This document shows positions 9,879-21,885 of a stretch of DNA of 64,000 nucleotides, one piece after another. The translations under genes were made by a program, and so were the position numbers. How positions within the stretch are numbered: position 1 is the first letter of the stretch; the number at the start of each line of letters is the position of its first letter. The notes under the pieces were generated by a model. It was not told the origin of the DNA. It did not search any database and worked only from the letters and a program-made list of their open reading frames with translations. The stretch is taken from positions 4,216,001 to 4,280,000 of the forward strand of contig OX638372.1 of NCBI GenBank assembly GCA_951812925.1, in the 5' to 3' direction. The stretch is from Calliopum simillimum. Its lineage: Eukaryota > Arthropoda > Insecta > Diptera > Lauxaniidae.

Positions 9879-12800
9879 CTGCAAAATAAATAAAAATGAA
9901 AATGTTAATAAAATATGGTTATAAAAAAAATATATATTGAAAAAATAAATTATTGCGTACATAAAAAATATACTTGACCAAAATAAAAAAAAAATAACCA
10001 ACGAAAATTAGCGCAAGTCTATCAATTTTTGATATTTGCAACATTTTTAGCATTTTTCTGAAGCCTTCAAGTGTAGCCGCTGCCTTTTGTTGTTGTTGCT
10101 GATGCTGCCGTTGGCTGACTTAATTAAAACGCGTCTGGCGGCTGGCGTGTCGCGTTGGTGGCGCCAAAGAATCAGGCACGCATACGACAAGAGTACATAT
10201 CTTAGCGCTGCTGTTGTCTTCTTTTGCGCAAGAGATGAGTGAAGCCATTGCGAAAAAAAAGTTACAGCAAATAGTTTTTCCGTAGCGTTTTTTTTTTTTT
10301 GGCAAACTGCTGCGTGCTCACATCTTTGCATGCTCTTTGAGCCATATTTTCAATATTAACTTAGTCTCAACGCAGCGTTATCTAAAGCGTAATTGAAAAG
10401 TCTCAGTTTGGATTTCATTCTGGCGCTTAGGCGAGACTTTTTGGCTTACAACACAATATTCTTATTCTAATTAACATCTTCAGAAATTAGGTCAGCTGTC
10501 TTGATTGAATATAAAGCTATGTAATATAATTTCTTCAAGTCTAGAGTTTGCTTTATGGCCAAAATTCGACCATGTCAATTTGACTTTAAAGGATCATATT
10601 ATCGCTTTTTAGTCATAATCCTATCTCTATATCAAATTTAATAAAAATCGATGCAGCGGTTTAGCCATGAGAGCGTTTTTTCTTGTGCTCTACTCCTCTT
10701 CAGAGCCTTTCCAGAAAAAAAAAAATAAAATTGTAGCGAATATGTTGAAATAAAGGCATAAAAATAGAGGCTGAACCGATTTTGTTTGCCGATTTATATA
10801 ATGATGATGATGATCACAAAGCAGAGAAATAGTCACTTTATTGTTAATTGCCACAAAGATTCTTAAAACTTTTGAAAATTTACGGATAAAAGTAGTGTTC
10901 CTGACAGAAAAAAACCTTGTTTTTAAGAGAGCCAAGGTCATGTGCCCACATACATCGTGAAATCGTAAAGAATATGATTGTAATAAAGTGTCCAATGTCA
11001 TTGGTCGCTGCTGAGGTCGCTGATATTGATCGCATGTCACTGGTCTCTGATATTATTCGCTGATAGCAGATTGGCGCGATTGAATAAGCGCCACGCCCAC
11101 TTTTTACCGCTATAAGAGCTATTTTGTTGAAATTTGGTAGATAGATGCCATATATAATTATCATTCGATAATATTTAGTTATATCGAAAAGTAAATATTT
11201 TTCGCTATTTAGAAAGAGCAATTTAATTCAAAAGAGTGTTCATTATATCGAATTTACGTGTAAATGAAATTGAAAACGTGTGCTTTAAATTTAATAGCAA
11301 ATATAGAATTCGCTCAGTTGCAATATTTAACAAAATAAAATATATGCATATAATTCAAAATCGCTTGGCATTTAATTTTTTTGTCTGGAATATTCAGAAA
11401 AGGTAATAAAAACATTATTTTAGCCCCTATAAAAACTGACAGTCGACAGACGCACATCAAATTTTATGGCTGATAAATGTTACTTTTATATTATAAAATT
11501 TAAAAATTTATTTTTAATATTTAATGAGAACACAAAAAAATTCAGATTTTTAATATTAAATTCAGTTTTTCTTTATTTTTCTGTTTTTGGATTTCTCCTT
11601 TTGTATTTTGTGCCAGCAAAAAGTTTTTACAATTTAAATTTTTTGTTTTTGTTTTTGTTTCATTTAATTGGATGGATTGACAACAGTGTTGCCAACTTTG
11701 GCTGCGTCTCAACATTTTGTCAATGTATTTATATTTATATCGTTAATCTGCACAATTTGGGGTTATGTATTTTGATTTTTGTTTCAACTTTTTAAATTTA
11801 ATTTTGCAACAGAAATTTCATTGCGCGCCAAACATTAATCACTAAATCTGCGTGCGACAGTGCGCACACGCAATTAGTTGCTAAAGAACAACACATTGAA
11901 AAAAAAATTATACCATTAGCACAAAAAATAAAAAATATTTTTTTTTTTTTTTTATTTATTCATGCAAAAATTAATGTATTTTTGGCACGCGATTTCTTTT
12001 TTGCAGAACCATTTGAACTGTAGATATACTAGAGTCTACTAGATCGCAAAGCCATACAAAATAATAAATTTACAGAAAGTAGAGTTAATCTATATTTAAA
12101 ACGAAATTAAAAATACAACATTTTACTATTTCTTAGCATATAATTTAGATAAACTAAGTAAAATCTAAATAATTAATAGTGAAAGGCTCATTAAACAACG
12201 AAAATGTCCTAGAAATCGGCGCATTTCAATATGAAATATGACGAAACAACCCGACGATCTTGTGAAAATAATGAAACTGACTAATTCCAATAACTGAGAA
12301 CAGTTATAAAGTAATGAATAAACAAAAGAGACTGAATCTTTCTTCGCGACTCGAGAGGTATTGTTTTTACACCGTAAAATATTCTACTTGTAGCGAAATT
12401 TATTAAAAAAATTTAATTCTCTCATGTGATGATATTGCTAGTTCAACTATTGCTTCAAAATGACTGCAATCTATAGGCTAGTGAGTAGTTGAGCTCTCTA
12501 GGGTATTATTTCATATAATAATATTCAGGGCAGTAGTAAAAAAAGTTAATTTTTTTTTTTTTTTATATATCGGTCATTTCTGATTCTAAACGGGTTAATT
12601 GAAAGAAGCTACAAAAAAATATTGCAAAAAAAAAAAATTTTAATTTTTTGCTTGTTCTTCTTAGTCTAGATGTCGCGAGAGACCTTTAAAATCAAAATCA
12701 ATCAAGCAGTAAAATGCTATAAATTTTCTGCCAACTATAAAAATTGGACACACAAGAACAAGTTGTGAAAATTAATATTTGCGTTTGACATAAAAACAAA

Positions 12801-13067
12801 AAAAAAAGTGGAAAATAATTTTTTAAAATTTGAAAAAATAGCAAAATGAAAAATATGCACAAACGAATAATATGTGTAAGACAAAAGCAATAATAATTTC
12901 ACTTTTAAGTTTTTCAACACTCTGACGCATAAGAAAACATTTTGCAACATAAATTCAAAGAAAAACAGTAAATTTTGTTTATTTTATATTTTTATGAAAT
13001 TTAAAAAAAAAAAAAATTTCAACAATTAATTTGAGACATTTTCTATGAAAATAAAAATTTAACTTAC
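9879..13067 (-). other. sog: sog intron between the two VWC-1 exons (3.19 kb)
   Basis: The intron is bounded by a GTAAGT donor (13062..13067) and a TTTTGCAG acceptor (9879..9886), phase 0, splitting the VWC domain. It is AT-rich with many A and T runs. The only richer stretch is 10040..10345. A piece near 11085..11165 (GCCACGCCCAC, then GAAATTTGGTAG) resembles a dispersed repeat also seen at 49905..50100. I see no nested gene. Confidence 0.85.
10040..10345. other. GC-richer island inside the small sog intron
   Basis: Contains GCCTTCAAGTGTAGCCGCTG, GTTGTTGTTGCTGATGCTGC, AAAACGCGTCTGGCGGCTGG and GTTGGTGGCGCC just downstream of a coding exon. No credible reading frame. Composition alone makes it a candidate regulatory segment. 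Confidence 0.3.
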
Positions 13068-13177
13068 CGCCACACATTCACATTTAATGCAATACATAAC
13101 ACCAAATGGTGGCCCCAAATCAGCGTACCACGTTGAGCCAAGTTCACGCAAGGTTTTGCCAAATTGACATTCAGAAA
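13068..13177 (-). CDS. sog: short gastrulation (sog), internal exon: first half of VWC domain 1
   Basis: This 110-nt exon encodes 36 full codons after two bases that complete a split codon: SECQFGKTLREL, GSTWYADLGPPFG, VMYCIKCECVA. The Drosophila Sog region has almost the same residues. Sog is the secreted fly chordin, which binds Dpp/Screw-type BMP ligands and is cut by Tolloid; the VWC (CR) domains are the ligand-binding modules. Four of the ten VWC cysteines lie here (one in ECQ, one in MYC, two in KCEC). The acceptor is a pyrimidine-rich tract ending in TTTACAG (cag = 13178..13180 on the minus strand) and the donor is GCG|GTAAGT (13062..13067). The exon enters with two bases of a split codon and leaves in phase 0, matching the start of the next exon at 9878. 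No lesion is seen. The family assignment is near certain; orthology to sog rather than another chordin-like gene rests on the long identical stretches. Confidence 0.94.
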
Positions 13178-13819
13178 CTGTAAATAAAAAATTAAACAAT
13201 AAAAATGAATTAGTTAAAGCAACTCATAATATTAATAAAAAAGAAAAGGTTAGATTTAGAATGAGAGTTAGGAATAGGATTTAGCCGGCAAATGTCAAGA
13301 AAAAGTAAGCAACCATCTGCAAATTAAAAAAAAATTGGAAAATATCCACACAGACTGAATTATAAAATCATTGGTTTTACCAGTACAGGTTAAAAACATA
13401 TTCAAGAAAACTTTAGAATATTGAATTATGTATAAATTATGCATATAACATTCTTACGGGTTTTAACAAGTGTTGTACAATTTTAAAAGTTTCCAATTAT
13501 TAAAAATGAACCTTCAGCTTAATGCATAAAGTAAAACTTTCACATCAGTTTTTGCAAGTATAGAATCTATAAACTATATAAATTCGTTAGAAATTGTTTC
13601 TATCACCAAAATTTATGTATCATGAACTTAAACAATTTTCTTATTACAAAACGATGTTAAAGAAAAATAACGCTTCAAGGAAATATGAAACATTTTTTAT
13701 GTAATTTATGAAATTTGTTTCTCTTAAAATGAATAAACACATGTAATAATTGTATGATATTTTTCTGTTGTGGAATTTATACTGCGTAAGTATCATTATC
13801 ATTTTTTAATTCCGAAATA

Positions 13820-14505
13820 TTTATTCGAAAACCTAAAAATCAACGTATCCACTAAAAGCATGAAGTTAAACGCAAACAGGAATGACATCAAGTTTAGAGT
13901 TGGCAGTGATGACATCGAAAACGTCGATAGCTTCACGTATTTAGGCAGCATAATCTCCGTGGATGGTGGAGCAAAAGAGGATATCAACTCAAGAATAGCA
14001 AAGGCAAAAGGCGCGTTTGCTCAACTGAACAAAATATGGTCTTCTTCCGTTACATCCACCAAAACGAAAGTGCGCATTTTTGATTCGAAAGTGAAATCGG
14101 TTTGGCTATATGGTTGCGAAACATGGCTTGTTACTGAGCAACTAACGAACAAGCTGCAAGTATTCGTCAACAAATGCTTAAGGCGTATACTAAAGGCTTG
14201 GTGGCCTCGCACTATATCAAATGTTGAGCTACATCAAAAATGCAATCAGAAGACTATAGCAAATGAGGTCAAGCTGCGTAAATAGAGGTGGATTGGTCAC
14301 ACTCTCCGGAAACCATACAGTGAAGTTTGTCGCCAGGCTCTTGAGTGGAATCCACAAGGCAGTAGAGGACGTGGTAGACCCAAAACCAATTGGGAAAGTC
14401 GTGTCAAGAGATCAAAGTCATCGCAAGGGATCGCAACAAATGGAAACGTCTCATATTAACCCTATGCTCCTTTTAGGAGTTTAAGGAGAATACATACATA
14501 TATGT
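13820..14505 (+). pseudogene. C-terminal region of an RTE-like LINE ORF2 with 3' UTR and tail
   Basis: Residues include NLKINVSTKSMKLN, IENVDSFTYLGSIISVDGG, AKEDINSRIAKAKGAF and VKSVWLYGCETW, the region after the RT catalytic core of RTE-like LINEs (YLGSIIS...DGG...RI.KA...F; LLYGCETW). An in-frame TAG at 14283 replaces the Trp of [14 protein letters not shown]. The frame then continues [14 protein letters not shown] and [14 protein letters not shown] frameshift near 14400 leads to [15 protein letters not shown] and the normal terminator. The 3' end is TAGGAGTTTAAGGAG plus ATACATACATATATG. The RT YxDD core and endonuclease are absent (5' truncation). Confidence 0.85.
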
Positions 14506-14762
14506 AAAATTGGTTTACATACCACAATATGAATTTCATATAAAATGGTTTAAAATACTTTCTTATGAACTTCTATATAAATTTCATACAAAAATAGTAT
14601 AAAAGATTTTTATATGGTGATACTATTAAATTTAAACGAAAATAGTGTAAATAGTATTAATACTTTATTTGTATATATTTAATATGAGGAAGTATAAACA
14701 GTTTGTATACCAAGTAGTAGCAAAGATTTTATACCAAATTTGATGTGAAATTGGTGTGGAAT

Positions 14763-14952
14763 TTTTGTTAATCTTCGTTCATTTTAAAAATTTTATAAAA
14801 ATTTCAAAGTAGTTTAGAAGGAAATATTTCAATATTAGTATAGTAAAAACTATCAAACTGGATAGTAAAAATCATTTAATATTGAAATATTTGGATCTAA
14901 GCTACTTTGAAATTTTTATAAAATTTTTAAAATGAACGAGAATTAACAAAAG
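14763..14952. repeat. Hairpin, about 80-bp inverted arms
   Basis: TTTTGTTAATCTTCGTTCAT with the following TTTTAAAAATTTTATAAAAA and TTTCAAAGTAG is mirrored by CTACTTTGAAA, TTTTTATAAAATTTTTAAAA and TGAACGAGAATTAACAAAA. The loop is about 25 bp around 14858. No coding content. Confidence 0.75.
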
Positions 14953-14955
14953 ATT

Positions 14956-16900
14956 AGTAATTTTTGAATGATTTTCGCTACAAAAATTATAATACCTATT
15001 TTATTTAAAATTAAAAAAAAAAAAAAAATTTTTTTTTGTGTTTAGAACTAGGGAAATTTTAACCGGGAATCTGGCTAGTGATACGTACGCACGATGTGAT
15101 ACGCAAGTTAGCCATCCGCACTAGTGCCATCATTATATTGAAGTTTCCTGAAAATCTATTTATTTTAAAATGACTTTCTACGAAATTGTCAAACAAAAAA
15201 CAAAATTTTTATAGAAGAAATGTAGTTTATAACTGAAACAGCTATGAATATTTGCTGTTGAATACATAAAAATTATTGAGTAGGTAATTTTACACTGCTT
15301 TCCTAATATTTTTCATTTAATTTTTTATAGAAGTTAAATCATTTTCTATAAAAATCGATATGCTGCTGCCTACTTACAAAAAACGCCTAGATCTGTCGTT
15401 TGCACGCATTTTACAGGCCGTTTCTGGTCATTTTTATATATTTATTCTTTTCGTGTTCACCATTTCGCAAAAATCGATACCTCATGATAAAAATTTAGCA
15501 CAATTTTACTTATTTCTTCAAACGAAATTTCCGATTTCAACTGACAAACAGAAAACAGCAAAAAAAAAAAATTCAAACATCTAGCAAGAAATTAGTGCAC
15601 TTTATTGCTAATGTTGCATATTAGTTTCACGTTCAAAACTCAACATTTTGCCCATCAATGCCTCAAAGTTGCATGATGTTGCACTAATTTGGCGCAACAT
15701 CTTAATTTTTGTTTTTTTTCGACTTTGGCAATCAATCAACCTAAATTTTCCAATCAATTAAAAAAGTCTGCTTTGTAGGTATGTACATTGTACATGTGAA
15801 TGTATTTTCTATTTTTTTTTTTTTTCTGATTATGTTGCTCTTATTTTTTTAATGCAACAATTTCCCATAATTTATAGCTTCCCTTGCTTTGTAGCTTAGA
15901 TACTATAACTCATACAATGGAACACAGCTACAACGTATGTATCTTAACTATATAAGTTGGCAGTAAATTAAAGATAAAAAAAAATACTTTGGCGCCAGTC
16001 AATCATCATAAATTTTCCATTTCTATATTGAGATGTTTCGCGCGTTGTTGCCATTGTTCTTTTTGTTATGATTATTTGTTGCTTGGCAGTTAGTTGCTAC
16101 ATCAGCAGCAGCAGCAACACAAATCTGCAGACACTTGCACAATTAGTCTAAAATATCCGTATAATTTATTCGCACTTTTCTTTCTTTTTTAATTTAATTT
16201 AATGAACTTTTTTAATATCAGCGAAAAAGCGGTCAATGATTTTCATTTTTCTTACAATACATACAGATATACATATTGTAATTTTTTATTGCTCTCTGAC
16301 AACAGTTTTTTAAAAAAAGAAATTAAACTTTTGAAAAAAATAATCCATAAAAGATGTATGTTTACACTTCTTCCTCTGGGGCGAAGCAAAATAAAATGTT
16401 TTGTTAAAATTTTTGTTTTCGTCTAAATTTAAAACTGTGCGCTAAATTTAAATATTTAACTGCATATTAAATTTGGCGATAAATACAACGCAAAATTATC
16501 AAAATGCAATCATGCGGAGTAAAATAGCTCGTCGGAATATGCAGAAAAAATTTCAATAAATTAACAACAATAACAAAAATACATTAAACATTTTTCACAG
16601 TTTTGTCTAAATTCAAAATAATTTTAACGAACAAAAACAAAATATTTTCGAAATGTTTTCATTTTCATTTGGCTTTCTTTCATATTGTGATTTCTCGTCA
16701 TTTTAGGATAAAATGACCATGAAAATTGTTTGTTTGTTGTTGCAGTTGTGCGATGCTGCTATTTTTGGGGTACATTTTTTATTGTTTTATTTTTATTTAT
16801 TTTTTTACTATTTATTTTTTGTTTTCTCTGGCTTGAAACAAGCTTTGTTCTCTTATTTAAAAATTGTTTTTACTTTAATCGTATCACTGGAGGCAAACAG
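14956..16900. other. Intronic DNA, nothing recognised
   Basis: AT-rich sequence with homopolymer runs (15008, 15815) and a short CAGCAGCAGCAG tract at about 16104. Reading frames here are low complexity and lack any family signature. Confidence 0.6.
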
Positions 16901-17370
16901 ACTAGTTTAAAAGTAGTTCATTAACCAGTCCTCTACCAACCAGAACTAGTCCGGCTTCAATTGTGTGTTGATGTCCTACAAAATTTCAATTGGCCCCTTA
17001 CGCAATACTTTTACACCAGTCCGGGGCTAGTTGTGGTATGAAGTAGTCCTATAGTGATATTTTTTTTTTTTTTTTGATTTGGATTTATATTATCTTAAAA
17101 CAAATTAAATAAAGTTAAATTACAATCAGAACTGCATTAACAAAAATGAATTCATTAATTTAATTTTTCCCACAATTTATTTTGACACACAATTCAAGTA
17201 ACACAAAACATTTCAAAAGCAAAAAACGAACATTTTAATATGTTTTCGTCACGATTCAAATTTATTTGCCCCTACAAACTGATATCAAACTGGCCCCCAC
17301 TTCATCCTTTTTTCACTAGTTTCGGGCTAGTGCTAACCGTAAACTAGTATTTTTTGTAGACTGTCTCATA
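16895..17370. repeat. Repeat region with ACTAGTCCGG/GGGCTAGT motifs
   Basis: Variants of ACTAGTCCGGGGCTAGT occur at about 16945, 17015 and 17315. CCAATTGGCCCCTTACG-like and AACTGGCCCCCACTTCATCC segments occur twice. The ends (AGACTAGTTT, AAACTAGTATTTTTTGTAG) hint at inverted termini. The element class is unresolved. Confidence 0.35.
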
Positions 17371-17430
17371 TTTTTACTGCAGGGGTTATATTTCAATATA
17401 CTCTGAGATGTGCTTTTTTTTTTTGTTTTT

Positions 17431-17949
17431 TAAATTGTGACAAACTCTCCTCAAATAATTATCAATAACTTGAAGATTTCTAAACCGATTTTCATGCTCA
17501 GACCACTTTTGGAAAAGTTTGGAATTAGGCTATAAGCTCAAATTTTTCGTGTTTGATAAAAGTACTAAATTAACTACTATTTTAGTACTAAACAACAAAA
17601 AACGTGCCAAGGTACACCTTTTTTACCTTCCAAGATATATTTTTGGAAAGAAAAAAAAAAAAAAAACAATCTTTCATATGAAAAAGAGGGATAATTGGTA
17701 TGTCTCGATTTTTTTAAAATTTGAAAAAAGGCTCGACCACAAATTTTCATGTTTGGATCATTTTTAAAAAGGTATTGAATCACGATATGCGCACAAAGAA
17801 ATTTTTTTTTTGTATTTGGTAAAAAGTAAAAAATTTCCTACTATTTTTGTACTAACTAAACGACAAAAAATGCTATAGTATCATACCTTTTTTCGACCTC
17901 CCAAAATATAATTATTGACAATTATTTGAGGAGAATTTGTAACAATTTA
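17431..17949. mobile_element. Terminal-inverted-repeat element with internal direct repeats
   Basis: The left end ACAAACTCTCCTCAAATAAT and right end ATTATTTGAGGAGAATTTGT form inverted repeats of about 39 bp. Inside, two direct units share ACTATTTT(A/T)GTACTAA, AAACAACAAAAAA/AACGACAAAAAA and CCTTTTTT(T/C)(A/G)CC (about 17577 and 17840). Noncoding. Confidence 0.6.
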
Positions 17950-18484
17950 CCGATTTTTTCACTCCTTGCACCCTTCCACAAGCCACAAAAAAAATTGCAA
18001 TTTTTTTTTTGCCATTTCTAAAAGATTAGGCATGAAACGAAACCATGTACCAACTTCAGCGAAATCAAAAGGGGTGTGGCAGATCTTGTTACGGTAGGCA
18101 TGGAATGGCTGTATGTACAATGAAGAACCACATGACATTATCATTCATTACTTCGGTTTCAGATCCATAACTTTATACTGAACATTAAACTTAAACTTAA
18201 GACTAATGAAACTAAAGACTTATAACTAAAACTTATAAATATAAAAATTATGAGGTCTTTAACCTCTATGAGTGTTGAGCATTACATGACTACAGGGGTC
18301 CGAGATATTTATGAAAACTACTTACAGGAATAAATAGATTATTTATTTTCAAGCTAAGCAACATTTCTTCTATCTTTAGCAATATTTTTCGGACCCTTAC
18401 CTGAAGCATTACGAGTACAAATTGCGATGATGAATTAGAGAAAATTCCCCAAGAATTATAATATTGAACGATTTTCTCTATATG

Positions 18485-18606
18485 AATTTAAGCCGATAAT
18501 AAACCCGAAATAGGCGATCTCGAGCTAGAATAAATAAGTAAGGAAAACTATAGTTAAAAATATTGCAAACCAGAGGAGCTAGGTTAGAACCTTGGGGGAC
18601 ACCGCA
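18485..18606 (-). pseudogene. Reverse-transcriptase motif fragment of a LINE
   Basis: The minus strand reads CGVPQGSNLAPLVCNIFNYS and then FPYLFILARDRLFRVYYRL before a stop. GVPQGSxLxPLxxN is the conserved RT motif of non-LTR retrotransposons. Only about 40 residues are readable and the FxDD motif is not visible. Orientation is opposite to the other LINE pieces, and the same as sog. Confidence 0.65.
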
Positions 18607-21600
18607 CAGTGCCGCGAGCCCATATAAGAGCGACCAAAACAAGTAAACGTTATCCGATTTTGATGAAATTTTGCACAGTGATGTCTCTTGTTAAGATTAT
18701 GAAAATTAACGAAAATAAGCATAGTCCGCCCCTTTTTAAGCCTACTCCCAGTATAAAAGTTTTAATACCTGGTGATTTTTTTAAAAGTTTCTTATACAAT
18801 CAAAAAGATTAAATATTAAACATTTTTAATGCCCTTTGATCTTTTACAATCGGATGAGATGCAAAAAAATTATAGCAGTTATAACTTAAAATTAAAGTGA
18901 AATATTTCAATTTCGGAAATTCACTAATTTAAGAATGTAAAGAAATGCTCTTACTTAAAAATATTTAATTTAAAAGCTATGCAATTAAAAAGATGGAAAC
19001 TTAAGCTTTAAAGTGTTTTTTAATCTATTCTAATCGGCTAAGAAACAAAAAAGCTATGCACGTTAGAGTTCAAAATTAATATAATATGCATATTTACAAC
19101 TTTGGTACTCAGTTATCTCTTTAGGATATTCTATTTCTCGAAAAAAACATCCATATAACATATGAAATCCTAACAAATTTTTGATTAATTAATCTTGCAT
19201 TACATATTTCATTTAACAAAATTTCTACAAAGACTTTTCTCTTGTAAAAATAACAAATCGCCTATATTTCTGTGTTTGGTGGCATTTGGTATCTGATGCC
19301 TTGTGATTGTTGTTGCTGATGTATTTGTCAGTCCGTTCGCCACTCTGTCTGCTGGCTATCATATGACATATTAGTGTCAAAATCATGCTGTGAACTGCTA
19401 TATATAGCAGTAACAAGAGTAGCAACATCAAAAGAGCATTATCTAATAACGTCAATATGAATCGATTGTAAGCGGTGGCGGACAACTTATAGGTAATGAT
19501 TTTTATTTTTTATTTTTTGAAATTGATAAATGGCGCAAATAAATTTTTCAACTTTTGTGTTTTTCTGACTCAGATATCGAAAAAAATTAAAATGATCCTA
19601 AAAAAAAAAAATTTTGTGAAACTTTCTATAAAAGAAATAGCTAATAAAAATTACTTGCAATTACGAAAAAAAAACATTACAGTAATTTAACAAAACAAAT
19701 GATCTTAAAATTAAAAGACACAGATAAACACAAAAAAAAAAAAAAACCGATCGAAACCCTGACGTTGAATAGAGATCAGAAAAGTAGCAATAACAAAAGC
19801 ACCAAATAAGGTGTGCGGTCTGCTATTAAGTAATCACAGATAAACGATATCGCAATGAGACTTCAACAACACACATACAAAAGATACCTTACATATCATA
19901 TAAGAGATATGAAAGTATCTTTTTACGTATTCTTTAGCTGCACAGCTTGATCATTGGTGTGATCAATCAGAAACTGCTTTAAATAGGCAATAAAAAAGGC
20001 GGCAATAAAACTCTTAAAAAAAAAAATTCTAAAAAAAACTCAAAAAAAAAAACAATAAATAGGCGTTTTATTCGAAAATGAAGAAAAATGAGAAGACTTC
20101 AAAGGCACAACGTGATACAAAACCAAAACTCCAATTAACAATAAAAAAAATAAATGTTAATCTAGGAAAAAAAAAAAAAATAATCAAAACTATGCAAGTT
20201 TGGGGGAGAAACGTTGCAACGCAATCAACGTAAACAGTAACAGTGGGAAATAAACTAATGACAGGCTGCTGCGCTACATCAGGCACCACAGGCAAAGAAA
20301 GGTGTGAAAGAAACCACGCTTGATAAATAATAATGAAGCGGTTAAAGAAAAACTGCAAGTGATGAAATAAAGTGACTGGAAATTGAAGCAGAGTGCCCCA
20401 GCAGCATGCAAAGGCCAAACGATAAATGTTGAGATAAATTAAGGTGAGAAAATGCTATGATTAATGGATATGGCGCGGAAGGAACAACAAAGATGAATGA
20501 AATACAAAATAAATTCTGAAGGAAAAAATAAAACACTAAAAGATTTGAATTTATTAAAAACTTTGAAACTAATTTTTCAAATCTTTTTCAGCTTGAAATT
20601 AAGTAATTCAACAAATTTGGTAAAATCGCTTTAGGCTCTTTGAAAGTATTGAGAAAAACTAAAAAGATATAACATATGTACGTATAATTACAAGTCAGTA
20701 CTTTTTTCAGTTTCTCAATTGCAAGGTGATGATAAATCATTTTTTCAGCACACACCAAATGTAGGAAGTAATCAACGCCACTGTCGTCCGTGGTGGCATG
20801 CAACAAAATTGCCAAAGTATGGCGCACACAGCTCGTGTCTTTACTTTGCTTTTTATTTTTATATGTACTAATTTTTGAGTGTAGGTTCATTTCGTATGGC
20901 TACAGTTTTCCCAATACCGCATTGATAAAATTGACAGTTTTTGGCGCTGAAGTTTTAAATCATTATTTTGTAGTGTTGTTAGTCTCTTACACTGTTGTTA
21001 CTGTATGTATGTGTATGTATATGTGTACTGTGTAAAAACGCTTTGCGTAGGTTGTTGGAGCCGTTTTGTCTTGAAACGTAGGCAAACATGGCCTGAAGTC
21101 ACCAAAGAGCAAGAATCACAAGACGCATTTCCGGCATGCACTCTAATTCAAAAAACACAAAAAAAAAACAAAAACAGAAACAAAATCAAATTGATAAAAT
21201 ACAATGAAAACTTATTAGTTTTTGTTTTTGTTTTTTTTTTTTACAAAATTCAATGTTACAAACATTGCATAAATTATGTAAGCGTTTTTATGCTAAAAAA
21301 TATATAAAAACTATACTTTACTACTGTATCTGTTTTATCCTACGTAGGCGGTTTTGTTTTGTATTTTCTGCATCACGCCATTTGCTACTCTTTTACGTAG
21401 TAGGTATACTGCTTATGGTGTTGCACACACTGTTGCTTCCTTTTTTGAGCATGCAACCATGCAATATCGGCAATTCTAGTGAATATGATGTAAACAATGT
21501 AGCACCAAACCAAAAGTGGTGAACTCAAAATGATGGCACTTTCAACAAGCCATTGACCTTCTTCTCTGCGCAAATACCATATGCTTCAAATTGTGCATAG

Positions 21601-21770
21601 AGGAATGGTAGTGGTGCGTTCAAGTCTTAAACTAGAATTCTGTCTATTTTTATATTTTAAGACAATTTGAAAATAAAAAAAAAAACTTGTACTACTCGTA
21701 TAATCTGTTGCACTTAAGAATTTTTTCAGCAGTAGGCACTTGAATTTATGATTATCATTACCATGATTAT
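18607..21770. other. Intronic DNA, no gene recognised
   Basis: AT-rich with A/T runs. A richer patch at 19260..19485 has CAGTCCGTTCGCCACTCTGT and a minus-strand hydrophobic reading frame (MSATAYNRFILTLLDN, then a Leu-rich stretch). It does not match the Sog signal anchor and continues into low-complexity sequence, so no gene is called. Confidence 0.5.
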
Positions 21771-21776
21771 ATTGAT

Positions 21777-21885
21777 ACTAGAATCGCTCTGTGGTAAAAA
21801 TTATACCACAAATGAATTAAATAATTTTGGTACTTTTTGAACAGATTTAGTACTTTTTTTGCTATTTGGTACAAAATAGAAAAGC
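21777..21885 (+). repeat. Short dispersed repeat (GGTACTTTTTG family), copy 1
   Basis: AGAATCGCTCTGTGGTAAAA, then TTTTGGTACTTTTTGAACAG and TTTAGTACTTTTTT. It aligns with the reverse complement of 28878..28972. Confidence 0.6.

Noticed and set aside
9726..10001. Minus-strand 91-codon frame taken as a single gene
   Set aside because: Only its middle is the sog exon. The N-terminal part is intron upstream of the acceptor and the last residues are read past the donor.
10047..10331. Minus-strand 94-codon frame after the sog exon
   Set aside because: It lies beyond a clear GTAAGT-to-CAG intron structure, in the wrong position for the exon order, and has no CHRD or VWC residues.
19225..19485. Minus-strand frame with a membrane-like segment as sog exon 1
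   Set aside because: A Leu-rich stretch is present but no residues match the Sog signal anchor, and no suitable donor in phase after one base was evident.
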